Positions 16,461 through 24,664 are shown, counted from the stretch's first letter. The stretch is 64,000 nucleotides of DNA from CAJMNU01 sp905214855 (GCA_937890595.1 CALADM010000010.1:1-64000), one strand, 5' to 3'. Translations and numbers: made by a program. The notes: a model not told the origin generated them from the letters alone.

Positions 16461-17237
16461 ATGTCAGCATACAAAGTAGAGATCTGCGGAGTCAACACAT
16501 CAAAACTCCCATTATTGAGCAACGAAGAAAAAGAAATTCTTTTTCAAAAAATTTTACAGGGTGATATGGAGGCAAGGCAACAATATATTCAAGGAAATCT
16601 ACGCCTTGTCCTTAGTGTCATTCAACGCTTTGCCGGCAATCATGAAAACGTGGATGATCTGTTCCAAATTGGCTGTATCGGGCTGATCAAGGCAATCGAC
16701 CATTTTGATATCACACAAAACGTCAAGTTTTCCACCTATGCTGTCCCGATGATCCTTGGTGAAGTACGCCGTTATCTAAGAGACAACAATTCCATTCGTG
16801 TCAGCCGCTCTTTAAGAGATACTGCCTACAAAGCAATCTATACCAGAGAAAATCTAACTAAAAAGAATCAAAAAGAGCCTACACTGTGTGAAATCGCCAG
16901 TGAAATCGGTATGAGTAAGGAAGAAGTGGCATACGCCCTAGATGCGATCCAAAGCCCTGTCAGTCTATATGAGCCTGTGTACACCGATGGTGGAGATCCT
17001 CTATTTGTTATGGATCAAATCAGTGATAAAAAAAATATTGAGGAAAATTGGGTGGAGGAAATCTCCTTGAATGAAGCAATGAAGCGTCTCCCTGAAAGAG
17101 AGCGCCATATCATTGATATGCGTTTTTTTGAAGGGAAAACACAGATGGAAATTGCAGAAGAAATCCATATCAGTCAGGCACAAGTCAGCCGTCTGGAAAA
17201 AAGTGCATTAAAAACGATGCGTAGTTATCTGGCATAA
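16461..17237 (+). CDS. sigG: RNA polymerase sporulation sigma factor SigG
   Basis: Sigma-G directs late forespore gene expression during endospore formation. The 258-residue protein has the SigG-specific start Tyr-Lys-Val-Glu-Ile-Cys-Gly-Val-Asn-Thr-Ser-Lys, region 2 (Asp-Asp-Leu-Phe-Gln-Ile-Gly-Cys-Ile-Gly-Leu), region 3, and a region 4 helix-turn-helix (Gln-Met-Glu-Ile-Ala-Glu-Glu, Ser-Gln-Ala-Gln-Val-Ser-Arg). GGAGG lies 8 bases before ATG 16461. It faces spoIIGA-sigE instead of following them in the same direction as in many Bacilli and Clostridia. Confidence 0.95.
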   Translation: MSAYKVEICGVNTSKLPLLSNEEKEILFQKILQGDMEARQQYIQGNLRLVLSVIQRFAGNHENVDDLFQIGCIGLIKAIDHFDITQNVKFSTYAVPMILGEVRRYLRDNNSIRVSRSLRDTAYKAIYTRENLTKKNQKEPTLCEIASEIGMSKEEVAYALDAIQSPVSLYEPVYTDGGDPLFVMDQISDKKNIEENWVEEISLNEAMKRLPERERHIIDMRFFEGKTQMEIAEEIHISQAQVSRLEKSALKTMRSYLA

Positions 17238-17286
17238 AGGTCAAAATCTTTCATCCCATCTTTCTGGACATGTTAAAAATCTTTCT

Positions 17287-17350
17287 AAAAGCCCCCTTCC
17301 CCTCCATGACAGACTGTGAAGACTGTTTTATGGAAGGGAACAGGCTTTCC
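17287..17350. terminator. Terminator between sigG and sigE
   Basis: A long imperfect stem pairs AAAGCC / GGCTTT and CTTCCC..CCAT / ATGG..GGGAA around a central loop. It lies between the converging sigG and sigE genes, with T-rich sequence on the right side. Confidence 0.65.
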
Positions 17351-17381
17351 TTTTTACACTTGTACATTCCTATTATACTTT

Positions 17382-18125
17382 TCATACGTCGTTTCGTACC
17401 ATCTCCCTTTTCAGTCTCTTCATGATCTTCTTTTCCAGTCTTGAAATATAAGATTGAGAAATTCCCATCAAATCTGCTACTTCTTTCTGGGTCATCTCGC
17501 TGCCATCCCCGCCTGTCAGCCCAAAACGCAGTTCTACGATCCGTCTCTCCCGTGTATTCAGGCGGCTGATCGCCTTATTCAATTGTTTACGCTCAATCTC
17601 TTCTTCTAAATCTTTATATATCACATCCTCATCCGTTCCTAAGACATCGGATAAGAGCAGCTCATTTCCATCCCAATCCACATTCAAAGGTTCATCAATC
17701 GAAACTTCCATTTTTGTCTTATTATTGCGTCTCAGATACATAAGAATTTCATTTTCAATACATCTGGATGCATATGTTGCCAATTTAATATTTTTCTCTG
17801 GATTAAATGTATTAATGGCTTTGATCAGACCAATCGTTCCAATAGAGATCAGATCTTCCACTCCCACACTGGTATTATCAAATTTTTTAGCTATGTACAC
17901 TACAAGTCGGAGATTATGTTCAATTAATTTAGATTTTGCTTCTTTTTCCTGATCTGTCTTTAAATTTGCGATCATGCGTGCCTCTTCAACAGCATCTAAC
18001 GGCGCTGGAAGAATGTCTGCACCTCCTATATAATGAACCTCTCCCTGACTTGGCATCATCAAAGTACGAAATCCTGGTGTTGCCTTAAACTGAAATCTGT
18101 TTGGAATAGAAACTTTTATCATCAT
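17382..18125 (-). CDS. sigE: RNA polymerase sporulation sigma factor SigE (pro-sigma-E)
   Basis: Sigma-E runs early mother-cell gene expression. The 247-residue protein keeps an N-terminal pro-sequence followed by the processing region His-Tyr-Ile-Gly-Gly (31-35) and Leu-Pro-Ala-Pro-Leu. Region 2 shows Gly-Val-Glu-Asp-Leu-Ile-Ser-Ile-Gly-Thr-Ile-Gly-Leu and region 4 ends with Ser-Gln-Ser-Tyr-Ile-Ser-Arg-Leu-Glu. The start was chosen by GAGGAGG 8 bases upstream of ATG 18125 (a second Met follows at once). The spoIIGA stop lies 29 bases upstream, so the protease and its substrate are co-transcribed. Confidence 0.95.
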   Translation of the reverse strand: MMIKVSIPNRFQFKATPGFRTLMMPSQGEVHYIGGADILPAPLDAVEEARMIANLKTDQEKEAKSKLIEHNLRLVVYIAKKFDNTSVGVEDLISIGTIGLIKAINTFNPEKNIKLATYASRCIENEILMYLRRNNKTKMEVSIDEPLNVDWDGNELLLSDVLGTDEDVIYKDLEEEIERKQLNKAISRLNTRERRIVELRFGLTGGDGSEMTQKEVADLMGISQSYISRLEKKIMKRLKREMVRNDV

Positions 18126-18154
18126 ATTTTTTGCCTCCTCTATCTTAATACAAC

Positions 18155-18955
18155 TCAATTTTTATTTTTTTCATCCAGCACTCCCGGATGGAGCAACAAA
18201 TCATAACTTCCATCAGAAGAAACTGTGCCTTCACAGACAGCGATCATCGGTTTTTTTATCCTGTGCTGCCCTTTTGGCATATCAATTATCATCTCGTCAA
18301 ATATCATTGCTTCCAGCATTCCCTGTTTTGTTCCAACCGCTTTATATGGGACATACAAGATCCCCTCTTTTTTTGCCATAAGATCTGCTACGCACCCTGA
18401 TGAGACAACACATACTGGTCTTCCCCTATATGGCTCATATAAACGGTTTCCTGTGTCCAGTAAGGCGTGCATCTTTACATGAATATCGCCCTTGACCAAT
18501 TCTATCTGGTACAGCCTCTGTTTTTCGGATTGCCCTCTCATTAAGGGAATAACAACTGCCTTTACAAGACAAATCATTCCTCCTGCAAGAAACAGCAATG
18601 TCCAAATATGGCAGCCTGTTTTTCGGATCCATACTTCTCCTATCCCGCCAGTTAAAAATGCTGTCAGATAAAACAAAACAAGCATCCTGACACTTTCTTT
18701 CCATCCTGAAAATGGAAATGCTCCCATAACCATAAGGGCGCAAACCACTATGTATGTCATCCATTCAAATATCCCATTTCTCACATCTGGAAATAGAAGC
18801 CAAAAACAGCTCCAAAATGCTCCTCCTGCTGCACTAAGGATCAATCTTCCCACCTTTATGGATTTTCTGGAAATCTCCCCCAACATCCACAAAAGCAGCA
18901 GATTCATTCCAAAATTTATGCCAAACCAGAGGTCTATGTAAACTACACCTGTCGT
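18155..18955 (-). CDS. spoIIGA: Sigma-E processing peptidase SpoIIGA, apparent ACG start
   Basis: SpoIIGA is the membrane aspartic protease that cleaves pro-sigma-E in the mother cell. It has about five N-terminal membrane spans and a C-terminal protease domain with Leu-Leu-Asp-Thr-Gly-Asn (catalytic Asp at 167). The family N-terminus (Val-Val-Tyr-Ile-Asp-Leu) is encoded upstream of the first ATG (18907). The frame is closed by TGA at 18964-18962, and the only codon at the right place is ACG (18955-18953), with AGGTGA 6 bases upstream. I give the ACG-start form, 266 residues; from ATG 18907 it would be 250 and lose half of the first span. Confidence 0.85.
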   Translation of the reverse strand, partial: TTGVVYIDLWFGINFGMNLLLLWMLGEISRKSIKVGRLILSAAGGAFWSCFWLLFPDVRNGIFEWMTYIVVCALMVMGAFPFSGWKESVRMLVLFYLTAFLTGGIGEVWIRKTGCHIWTLLFLAGGMICLVKAVVIPLMRGQSEKQRLYQIELVKGDIHVKMHALLDTGNRLYEPYRGRPVCVVSSGCVADLMAKKEGILYVPYKAVGTKQGMLEAMIFDEMIIDMPKGQHRIKKPMIAVCEGTVSSDGSYDLLLHPGVLDEKNKN

Positions 18956-18990
18956 GTTTGTTCACCTCACAATACATTCGACTGAATCAC

Positions 18991-19056
18991 ATTATACTGG
19001 ATTCTTTATCCGAATTTTGTCAAATAGAGGACAAGAACTTTGGCTTTTCATCGACA
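18991..19056 (-). promoter_or_regulatory. Spo0A-type promoter of spoIIGA-sigE
   Basis: On the minus strand TTGACA (19023-19018) and TATAAT (18996-18991) are separated by 21 bases. This abnormally long spacing is known for the Spo0A~P-activated spoIIG promoter of Bacillus subtilis (22 bases). A full-length 0A box, TTTTGTCAAA (19015-19024, plus strand), covers the -35. A second 0A-like box, TGTCGAT, is at 19056-19050 on the minus strand. Transcription would start near 18984, upstream of the ribosome binding site at 18967-18962. Confidence 0.75.
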
Positions 19057-19216
19057 ATATACTATAAAAATCTCTGCCTCTAACATGAAAAAGTACACTT
19101 GTTCTATAAAAAACAGAGAACTATTTTATATATTTTTTTAAACGGGATATACTAAGATATGAAATAAAGATATTTTTAATATGATAATTTTACAAAAAAT
19201 GAAATGGGGTGTATTT

Positions 19217-19396
19217 ATGAAAAAGAATAAATATCATATAGATGAAGAAACATTTCAAGCTGCCTCTTCCCAAGACTGTACCGGATTGATCCCGGCTCTG
19301 CCAGCTAATGAGAAAGAAATGGAATATTATGAAGAACTTTATGACTTTCTTCCCCCTGGAGGAAAAAACATACTAGAACACAAAAAAGAACACTAG
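19217..19396 (+). CDS. Small conserved-looking protein of 59 residues, function unknown
   Basis: It starts Met-Lys-Lys-Asn-Lys-Tyr-His-Ile-Asp and holds Asp-Cys-Thr-Gly-Leu-Ile-Pro-Ala-Leu-Pro followed by an acidic Tyr-rich stretch ending Asp-Phe-Leu-Pro-Pro-Gly-Gly. There is no signal peptide or membrane span. ATG 19217 is preceded by GGGGTG, and a terminator follows 28 bases after the stop, which supports a real gene. I believe similar small proteins occur in Lachnospiraceae, but no function is known to me. It diverges from spoIIGA. Confidence 0.65.
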   Translation: MKKNKYHIDEETFQAASSQDCTGLIPALPANEKEMEYYEELYDFLPPGGKNILEHKKEH

Positions 19397-19423
19397 AAGA
19401 TTTCTTGAAAGGAAAGACTTCTC

Positions 19424-19454
19424 CCAAGACAGGATCAGACAGATCCTGTCTTGG
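19424..19454. terminator. Terminator after the small ORF
   Basis: A perfect 13-base stem CCAAGACAGGATC / GATCCTGTCTTGG with a 5-base loop, followed by AAATTT. It lies between the converging small ORF and the PH-domain gene. Confidence 0.75.
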
Positions 19455-19477
19455 AAATTTACATCATACCCTGTTTG

Positions 19478-19897
19478 TTATGATACATCTGTATCATCAT
19501 GGTCAGTTTCCACATCCATATCAGAATCGCCCATCTGATATGTGGTATCACCATAAAACTCTTTTCCTACTACTTTCCGTTTATTGCGAATCTCTTCTAC
19601 TAACTTAGAGATCACTTTTCTCGTCTCATACGGCTGTTTTATATTCTCCAGACGTACTTCTGGGGTTGCATCCACACGCACCTGAAGGATCAGTGTACCA
19701 GTACCGCATATCTTCTGTCCTAAACTTCTCTCCAAAGTAATGTCTGTCACACGGTATAATAAAGTTTCTTCCAACTTTGTGGAGAGAAGCCCTCTCTCTA
19801 TATACAAACTTTCCTCTTCAATCCAGTATTTAGTAAAACTGAACGGAAACCATAAATAGTGCTTTCTGTCTTTCCAGATCTGTGTTTGGTCAGTCAT
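19478..19897 (-). CDS. Bacterial PH domain protein (bPH2/YdbS-like)
   Basis: This is a 139-residue protein with no membrane segment. Residues 20-100 match the bacterial PH fold of the YdbS/YdbT group: Leu-Tyr-Ile-Glu-Arg-Gly-Leu, Arg-Val-Thr-Asp-Ile-Thr-Leu, and Cys-Gly-Thr-Gly-Thr-Leu-Ile-Leu. The last 30 residues are acidic (Asp-Met-Asp-Val-Glu-Thr-Asp-His-Asp-Asp). ATG 19897 has GGAGG 9 bases upstream; a GTG in frame at 19942 lies in the IS605-end repeat and is not used. The role is unknown. Confidence 0.8.
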   Translation of the reverse strand: MTDQTQIWKDRKHYLWFPFSFTKYWIEEESLYIERGLLSTKLEETLLYRVTDITLERSLGQKICGTGTLILQVRVDATPEVRLENIKQPYETRKVISKLVEEIRNKRKVVGKEFYGDTTYQMGDSDMDVETDHDDTDVS

Positions 19898-19936
19898 ATC
19901 CCTTTCCTCCTCTCTGCCCTTTTCCCTGTTGATTCT

Positions 19937-19983
19937 TGACACTCCCCACAGCTAAAGCAGGGAGGTACGACACATTGGATAAT
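19937..19983 (+). repeat. IS605-end hairpin repeat, copy 3 (no transposase)
   Basis: TTGACACT followed by stem CTCCC / GGGAG around CACAGCTAAAGCA, then GTACGACACATTGGATAAT. It has the same orientation as copies 1 and 2. Where copy 2 has CTTCC / GGAGG, this copy has CTCCC / GGGAG, so stem pairing is kept by matched changes. It lies 40 bases upstream of the PH-domain gene start. Confidence 0.7.
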
Positions 19984-20072
19984 TGTATTTATTATACCAT
20001 ATTTTTTTTCTTCATGAGAACCCATTCTCCTATCAGGAATGTATTTCTTTTTATCTGGATTTTAGGCAAAAA

Positions 20073-20108
20073 GTACCTTTTTCAATCTATATAGACTGAA
20101 AAAGGTAC
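20073..20108 (-). terminator. Terminator of the sugar isomerase operon
   Basis: A perfect 12-base stem GTACCTTTTTCA / TGAAAAAGGTAC. On the minus strand it is followed by TTTTTGCC. It lies about 90 bases beyond the isomerase stop. Confidence 0.75.
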
Positions 20109-20199
20109 ACTCTAATAAATCTGTCTTTTTTAAATCTGTGCCACTTTATCCTTCACGCTCTGCCTATCCAACCAAGTTTCCCTCTGTTTGGATATCTAC

Positions 20200-21669
20200 T
20201 TATGCGTATGGATTCTCTGTCTTGTACAGCATTCCTTTTGGCTGGTTAAATCCAATTTCTTCTACACCCAGATATTTGAACACTTCAAAGATCTGCTTTC
20301 CAAAATGACCAAAAGCAACTGCTCCATGATGTGGATAGTTATTCTGGATCAAAACGTGGCGATAGAAACGTCCCATCTCAGGAATTGCAAAAACACCGAT
20401 GCCACCAAAGGACTGTGTTGCAACCGGAAGGATTTCTCCCTCTGCTACATATGCAGTCAATTTTGCATCTGCAGTACTCTGCAAACGGTAGAATGTGATC
20501 TGTCCAGGTGCGATATCACCTTCCAAAGTTCCATATGTTACCTCTTCTGGAAGTGTTCTTGCCATGATCTTCTGATTTCTCATCTCACAGGAAGTCAGTT
20601 TCTTCGCTGTTGTATTACCACAATGGAATCCCATGAAAGTATCTTTCAGTGTGTAGTTATAATTACCTTTGATCTCTTTCTCATACATATCACGAGGTAC
20701 AGAGTTATTGATATCCAGCAAAGTTACAATATCTTCGCTGATACAGGTTCCGATATATTCACTCAAAGCACCATAAATATCTACCTCACATGCAACTGCC
20801 ATTCCTCTTGCTGCAAGACGACTGTTTACATAGCATGGAACAAAACCAAACTGTGTCTGGAACGCTGGCCAGCACTTATTTGCAAATACTACAAACTCTC
20901 TCTCTCCCTTATGTCCCTCTGCCCAGTCTAAAAGAGTCAGCTCATACTGTGCTAATTTTGGAAGAATGCTAGGAAGTTTATTGCCTGTTCCCAGTTCTTC
21001 TGCCATATCTTTCACAACATCATCAATTCGTGGGTCTCCTGCATGTTCATTAAAGTATGCAAACAGATCCAACTCAGAATTTTCCTCAATCTCTACTCCC
21101 AGATTGAAAAGCTGTTTGATTGGAGCATTACATGCCATAAAATCTTTTGGACGTGGACCAAAAGTAATGATCTTCAGATTCTGTAATCCGATCACAGCTC
21201 TGGCGATCGGGATAAATTCTCCGATCATACCAGCAACTTCATCAGGTGTTCCAACCGGATATTCTGGAATATATGCTTTCACACCACGCAGTTTCAGATT
21301 ATAGCTGGCATTCAGCATACCACAATATGCATCACCTCTGTCATCACAAAGTTTGTCAGATGCATCCTCTGCTGCTGCCACAAACATAACTGGTCCATCA
21401 AAATATTTTGCAAGCAGTGTCTCTGGTGTCTCCGGACCAAAGTTTCCAAGATATACAGTCAATGCATTACATCCTGCATTCTGGATATCTGCCAGTGCCT
21501 TTCTCATATCCAGTTCATTCTCAATTGTGATCGGGCAGTTGTATACCTGAAGTCCCAGTTTTTCACATTCTTCTGCCACACGGTTTCTTCTGGATGTAGA
21601 TAATGTGATCGGGAAGCAGTCTCTACTTACCGCAACCAGTGCTACTTTTACCTGTGGAATATTGTTCAT
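20200..21669 (-). CDS. L-fucose/L-arabinose isomerase family protein
   Basis: This 489-residue aldose-ketose isomerase family member converts an aldose to its ketose with a divalent metal. Blocks seen include Tyr-Leu-Gly-Asn-Phe-Gly-Pro-Glu (N-domain), Thr-Phe-Gly-Pro-Arg-Pro, Cys-Glu-Val-Asp-Ile-Tyr-Gly-Ala (a metal Glu/Asp pair), and a His-rich C-terminus (Tyr-Pro-His-His-Gly-Ala-Val). The substrate is not fixed; the neighbouring FGGY kinase and aldolase suggest a pentose or 6-deoxyhexose. It is the last gene of a five-gene operon; AGGAGG precedes the ATG. Confidence 0.88.
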   Translation of the reverse strand: MNNIPQVKVALVAVSRDCFPITLSTSRRNRVAEECEKLGLQVYNCPITIENELDMRKALADIQNAGCNALTVYLGNFGPETPETLLAKYFDGPVMFVAAAEDASDKLCDDRGDAYCGMLNASYNLKLRGVKAYIPEYPVGTPDEVAGMIGEFIPIARAVIGLQNLKIITFGPRPKDFMACNAPIKQLFNLGVEIEENSELDLFAYFNEHAGDPRIDDVVKDMAEELGTGNKLPSILPKLAQYELTLLDWAEGHKGEREFVVFANKCWPAFQTQFGFVPCYVNSRLAARGMAVACEVDIYGALSEYIGTCISEDIVTLLDINNSVPRDMYEKEIKGNYNYTLKDTFMGFHCGNTTAKKLTSCEMRNQKIMARTLPEEVTYGTLEGDIAPGQITFYRLQSTADAKLTAYVAEGEILPVATQSFGGIGVFAIPEMGRFYRHVLIQNNYPHHGAVAFGHFGKQIFEVFKYLGVEEIGFNQPKGMLYKTENPYA

Positions 21670-21741
21670 CTTTCTTTCCTCCTGATTTTAAAACATTTTT
21701 ATGACAATGATCCTAAAATCATCATTTTATGTATTGACATC

Positions 21742-22359
21742 CTATATGGTGATATTCTCTCCCTGAAGTCCAATCCAAGCAGCCTTTGGCAATCCACCTT
21801 CCTGATGTCCGATCAGCCACTTATTTTTTGCAAACAACAACCTGTCTTCTCCTGCACTTTCAAGTGTCTCTTCCAGATCTGTATTTGTTCCTTTTGGAAG
21901 CCCTACTACACACTGGAATCCCTTTCCTTCTACTCCACAAGGAGCATAATGCAGTGTAGTTGCATATACCTCGATCATAGTTCCCGCTGGAACAAGAAAT
22001 GCCTCCACCAAGGCTGTATCATATGTCAGCTCTGATGTAATATCTTTTTCCATTCCGATCAACAAGATCAAATCCGTTACAGCCACATTGATCTCGGAAG
22101 AACGATGGTACTCCAGAGCATTCAATTTTTGATTATGACCATTACAGTAACCTACCTGCCAGTCCAAACCACCTCCGAAACTCTGCACCCATTTTTTTAC
22201 TTCATCCAAGTCTTCCAATTCTTTTACAGAAGGCACATATACCACATCATCCGGCATCTCGGTCTTTTTCATTGCCTCGATCAGCTTTTCGACCGGATAA
22301 TCCAGAAGTACTCTTCCATACTTGGAAAAAGATGCGTCTGTTACATGCTGAATCTGCAT
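21742..22359 (-). CDS. DUF4867-like protein, cupin-type, sugar-operon associated
   Basis: The 205-residue protein shows Tyr-His-Arg-Ser-Ser-Glu-Ile-Asn-Val, Pro-Ala-Gly-Thr-Met-Ile-Glu-Val and Thr-Leu-His-Tyr-Ala-Pro-Cys, the spacing of a cupin metal site (His..Glu..His). It resembles the DUF4867 family, which has no known activity; the assignment is from memory. Placement between an isomerase-like enzyme and a sugar kinase suggests a role in sugar isomerisation, epimerisation or mutarotation. AAGGAAG precedes the ATG. Confidence 0.75.
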   Translation of the reverse strand: MQIQHVTDASFSKYGRVLLDYPVEKLIEAMKKTEMPDDVVYVPSVKELEDLDEVKKWVQSFGGGLDWQVGYCNGHNQKLNALEYHRSSEINVAVTDLILLIGMEKDITSELTYDTALVEAFLVPAGTMIEVYATTLHYAPCGVEGKGFQCVVGLPKGTNTDLEETLESAGEDRLLFAKNKWLIGHQEGGLPKAAWIGLQGENITI

Positions 22360-22458
22360 CTTTTCACTTCCTTTCCTTTTCTATCATCTAAACTCACATC
22401 ACATTTTATCTAACTTTTTCTTTTTCAACTTTTTGGATATTTATGAGATATTTACGAA

Positions 22459-23928
22459 TTAGGAAAAATCTGCGAACAATCCTCTTACTGTTGGATAAAT
22501 CCGCTTAAATTCTCTGTAACGTGCCTCATATGCCTCAACCAGCTCTGGAGTTGGCTCTACACTTCCCACCACATGTACAAGTTTTTGCACTGCTTCCTTC
22601 ACACTGCCAAATTCTTTACATGCAACTGCTGCCAGAATAGCACCTCCATATCCCGGACCTTCCTCTGTTTCCACAAGATCAAGACGAATATTCATTACAT
22701 TCGCAATGATTGTTCTCCAAAGAGGACTTTTTGCTCCTCCTCCGCAGATCTTGGAAGATTCAATCTGAATTCCGAGACTTCTTGCCACCTCAATAGAATC
22801 TCTCAGTGCAAATGCGACTCCCTCTAAAACAGCCTGTGTCATCTCTTCTCTTGTCGTATCCATAGACATTCCAAAAAATACTCCTCTTGCCTTTGGATCA
22901 TTGTGAGGAGAACGCTCTCCCATCAAATATGGAAGGAAATAGACATGATTCTGACCTAAGTTTACAATATTTTCCTGCTCCGATGCATATTCTTTTGTCT
23001 TTAAGATCTCATCCATCCACCATTTGTTGCAGGAAGCCGCTGAAAGCATACATCCCATCAAATGATATCCGCCATCTGCATGGGCAAATGCATGGAGAGC
23101 ATTGTTCGCATCCACTCCAAACTTCTCACTGGAAATAAATACAGTACCTGAAGTTCCAAGAGAAATCGTACATCCTCCCTCTCCCACTGTACCTGTTCCT
23201 ACTGCTGCTGCCGCATTATCTCCAGCTCCGGCAGCAATCTTCACATTCTTCGGTATTCCCAGTTCTTCTGCAATTTCAGGTTTTACAGTTCCCACAACAT
23301 CATAGCTTTCATAAATCTTTGGCAGCTGGTGTTCCTCAATACCGCAAATTTGTAACATTTCCTTAGACCAGCATTTATTTTTAACATCCATCAAAAGCAT
23401 ACCAGATGCATCAGAGACATCTGTACAGAATGCTCCGGAAAGCATATATGCAATATAATCTTTTGGAAGCATGATCTTTGCAATTTTCTCAAACTTCTCT
23501 GGTTCATTCTTTTTCATCCAAAGAATTTTGGGGGCTGTAAATCCGGCAAAGGCAATGTTCGCTGTATAAGAGGACAACGTTTCTTTTCCGATCACGGTAT
23601 TCAGATACTCTGTCTCTTCTGCACTTCTTCCATCATTCCAAAGAATTGCCGGACGGATCACTTCATCCTTTTCATCCAAAGTGACAAGCCCATGCATCTG
23701 ACCACCAAAGCTGATTCCTGCTACCTGACTCTTATCACAATGGTCTAACAGATCATGAAGTCCTTCCATGACTCCCTTCATCCAATCCTGCGGATTCTGT
23801 TCTGACCAGCCCGGATGTGGAAAATACAGTGGATATTCCTTAGAAATCACACCTTCAATTCCTCCATCCTGATTCATCAAAAGCAATTTTACTGCCGAAG
23901 TTCCAAGATCCACACCAATATACAACAT
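22459..23928 (-). CDS. xylB: FGGY carbohydrate kinase, xylulokinase type
   Basis: This ATP-dependent ketose kinase (489 residues) is closest to xylulokinase. It has the start Tyr-Ile-Gly-Val-Asp-Leu-Gly-Thr-Ser, the substrate-loop Gly-Gln-Met-His-Gly-Leu-Val, Leu-Trp-Asn-Asp-Gly-Arg, Gly-Ala-Gly-Asp-Asn-Ala-Ala, and the ATP-site Cys-Gly-Gly-Gly-Ala-Lys-Ser. D-xylulose is the default substrate; L-ribulose or a related ketose made by the operon isomerase is possible. AGGAGG precedes the ATG. Confidence 0.88.
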   Translation of the reverse strand: MLYIGVDLGTSAVKLLLMNQDGGIEGVISKEYPLYFPHPGWSEQNPQDWMKGVMEGLHDLLDHCDKSQVAGISFGGQMHGLVTLDEKDEVIRPAILWNDGRSAEETEYLNTVIGKETLSSYTANIAFAGFTAPKILWMKKNEPEKFEKIAKIMLPKDYIAYMLSGAFCTDVSDASGMLLMDVKNKCWSKEMLQICGIEEHQLPKIYESYDVVGTVKPEIAEELGIPKNVKIAAGAGDNAAAAVGTGTVGEGGCTISLGTSGTVFISSEKFGVDANNALHAFAHADGGYHLMGCMLSAASCNKWWMDEILKTKEYASEQENIVNLGQNHVYFLPYLMGERSPHNDPKARGVFFGMSMDTTREEMTQAVLEGVAFALRDSIEVARSLGIQIESSKICGGGAKSPLWRTIIANVMNIRLDLVETEEGPGYGGAILAAVACKEFGSVKEAVQKLVHVVGSVEPTPELVEAYEARYREFKRIYPTVRGLFADFS

Positions 23929-24010
23929 CTGCCCTCTCCTCCTGTTATTCTCCTATCATCCTTTGACACTCTCTTGAAAAATGGAAAAATCCCTTTTTCT
24001 TTTGTAAGGA

Positions 24011-24664
24011 TCATTCACCAAATACAGCCTTATAATCTGCCTGGAATTTCTGGATTCCCTGATCTGTAAGTGGATGTTTTGTCATCTGCTCTAATACTTT
24101 ATACGGAACAGTTGCAATATCAGCACCTGCTCTTGCACACTCGATCACATGGATCGGATTTCTTACACTTGCTGCAATGATCTGTGTCTGAATATCATGC
24201 ATCTGGAAAATCTCTGTGATATCCTCGATCAGATTGATTCCAGACATGGAAATATCATCCAGACGACCCAAAAATGGAGATACATAAGTAGCGCCTGCTC
24301 TTGCTGCTAAAAGAGCCTGAGCTGCTGTAAAGATCAAGGTCACATTGGTCTTGATCCCCTCTGCATTCAGCACTTTTACTGCCTTGAGTCCTTCCACTGT
24401 CATTGGGATCTTAACTACCATATTGGGATGGATTGCTGCAATTTCACGTCCCTCTTTGATCATTCCTTCTGCATCCACTGTAGTTGCTTTTACTTCTCCA
24501 CTGATCGGTCCATCCACGATAGAAGTGATCTCTTTGATCACTTCGTTAAAATCACGTCCTTCTTTTGCGATCAGAGACGGATTTGTAGTTACTCCGCAGA
24601 TGATCCCCATGTCATTGGCTTTCTTAATATCCTCTACATTTGCAGTATCAACAAAAAATCTCAT
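24011..24664 (-). CDS. fsa: Fructose-6-phosphate aldolase / transaldolase-like (FSA)
   Basis: This 217-residue short transaldolase forms a Schiff base with Lys85 (Val-Val-Lys-Ile-Pro-Met-Thr), the same position as in FSA. It begins Met-Arg-Phe-Phe-Val-Asp-Thr-Ala and has Gly-Val-Thr-Thr-Asn-Pro-Ser, typical of the family. Many Gram-positive members are true transaldolases, so it could link pentose phosphates to glycolysis. It is the first enzyme gene after the araC-type regulator. Confidence 0.92.
   Translation of the reverse strand: MRFFVDTANVEDIKKANDMGIICGVTTNPSLIAKEGRDFNEVIKEITSIVDGPISGEVKATTVDAEGMIKEGREIAAIHPNMVVKIPMTVEGLKAVKVLNAEGIKTNVTLIFTAAQALLAARAGATYVSPFLGRLDDISMSGINLIEDITEIFQMHDIQTQIIAASVRNPIHVIECARAGADIATVPYKVLEQMTKHPLTDQGIQKFQADYKAVFGE

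Noticed and set aside
20188..20931. Plus-strand 247-codon open frame opposite the sugar isomerase
   Set aside because: It is antisense to a clear isomerase; it is Cys- and Ser-rich without motifs or start signals.
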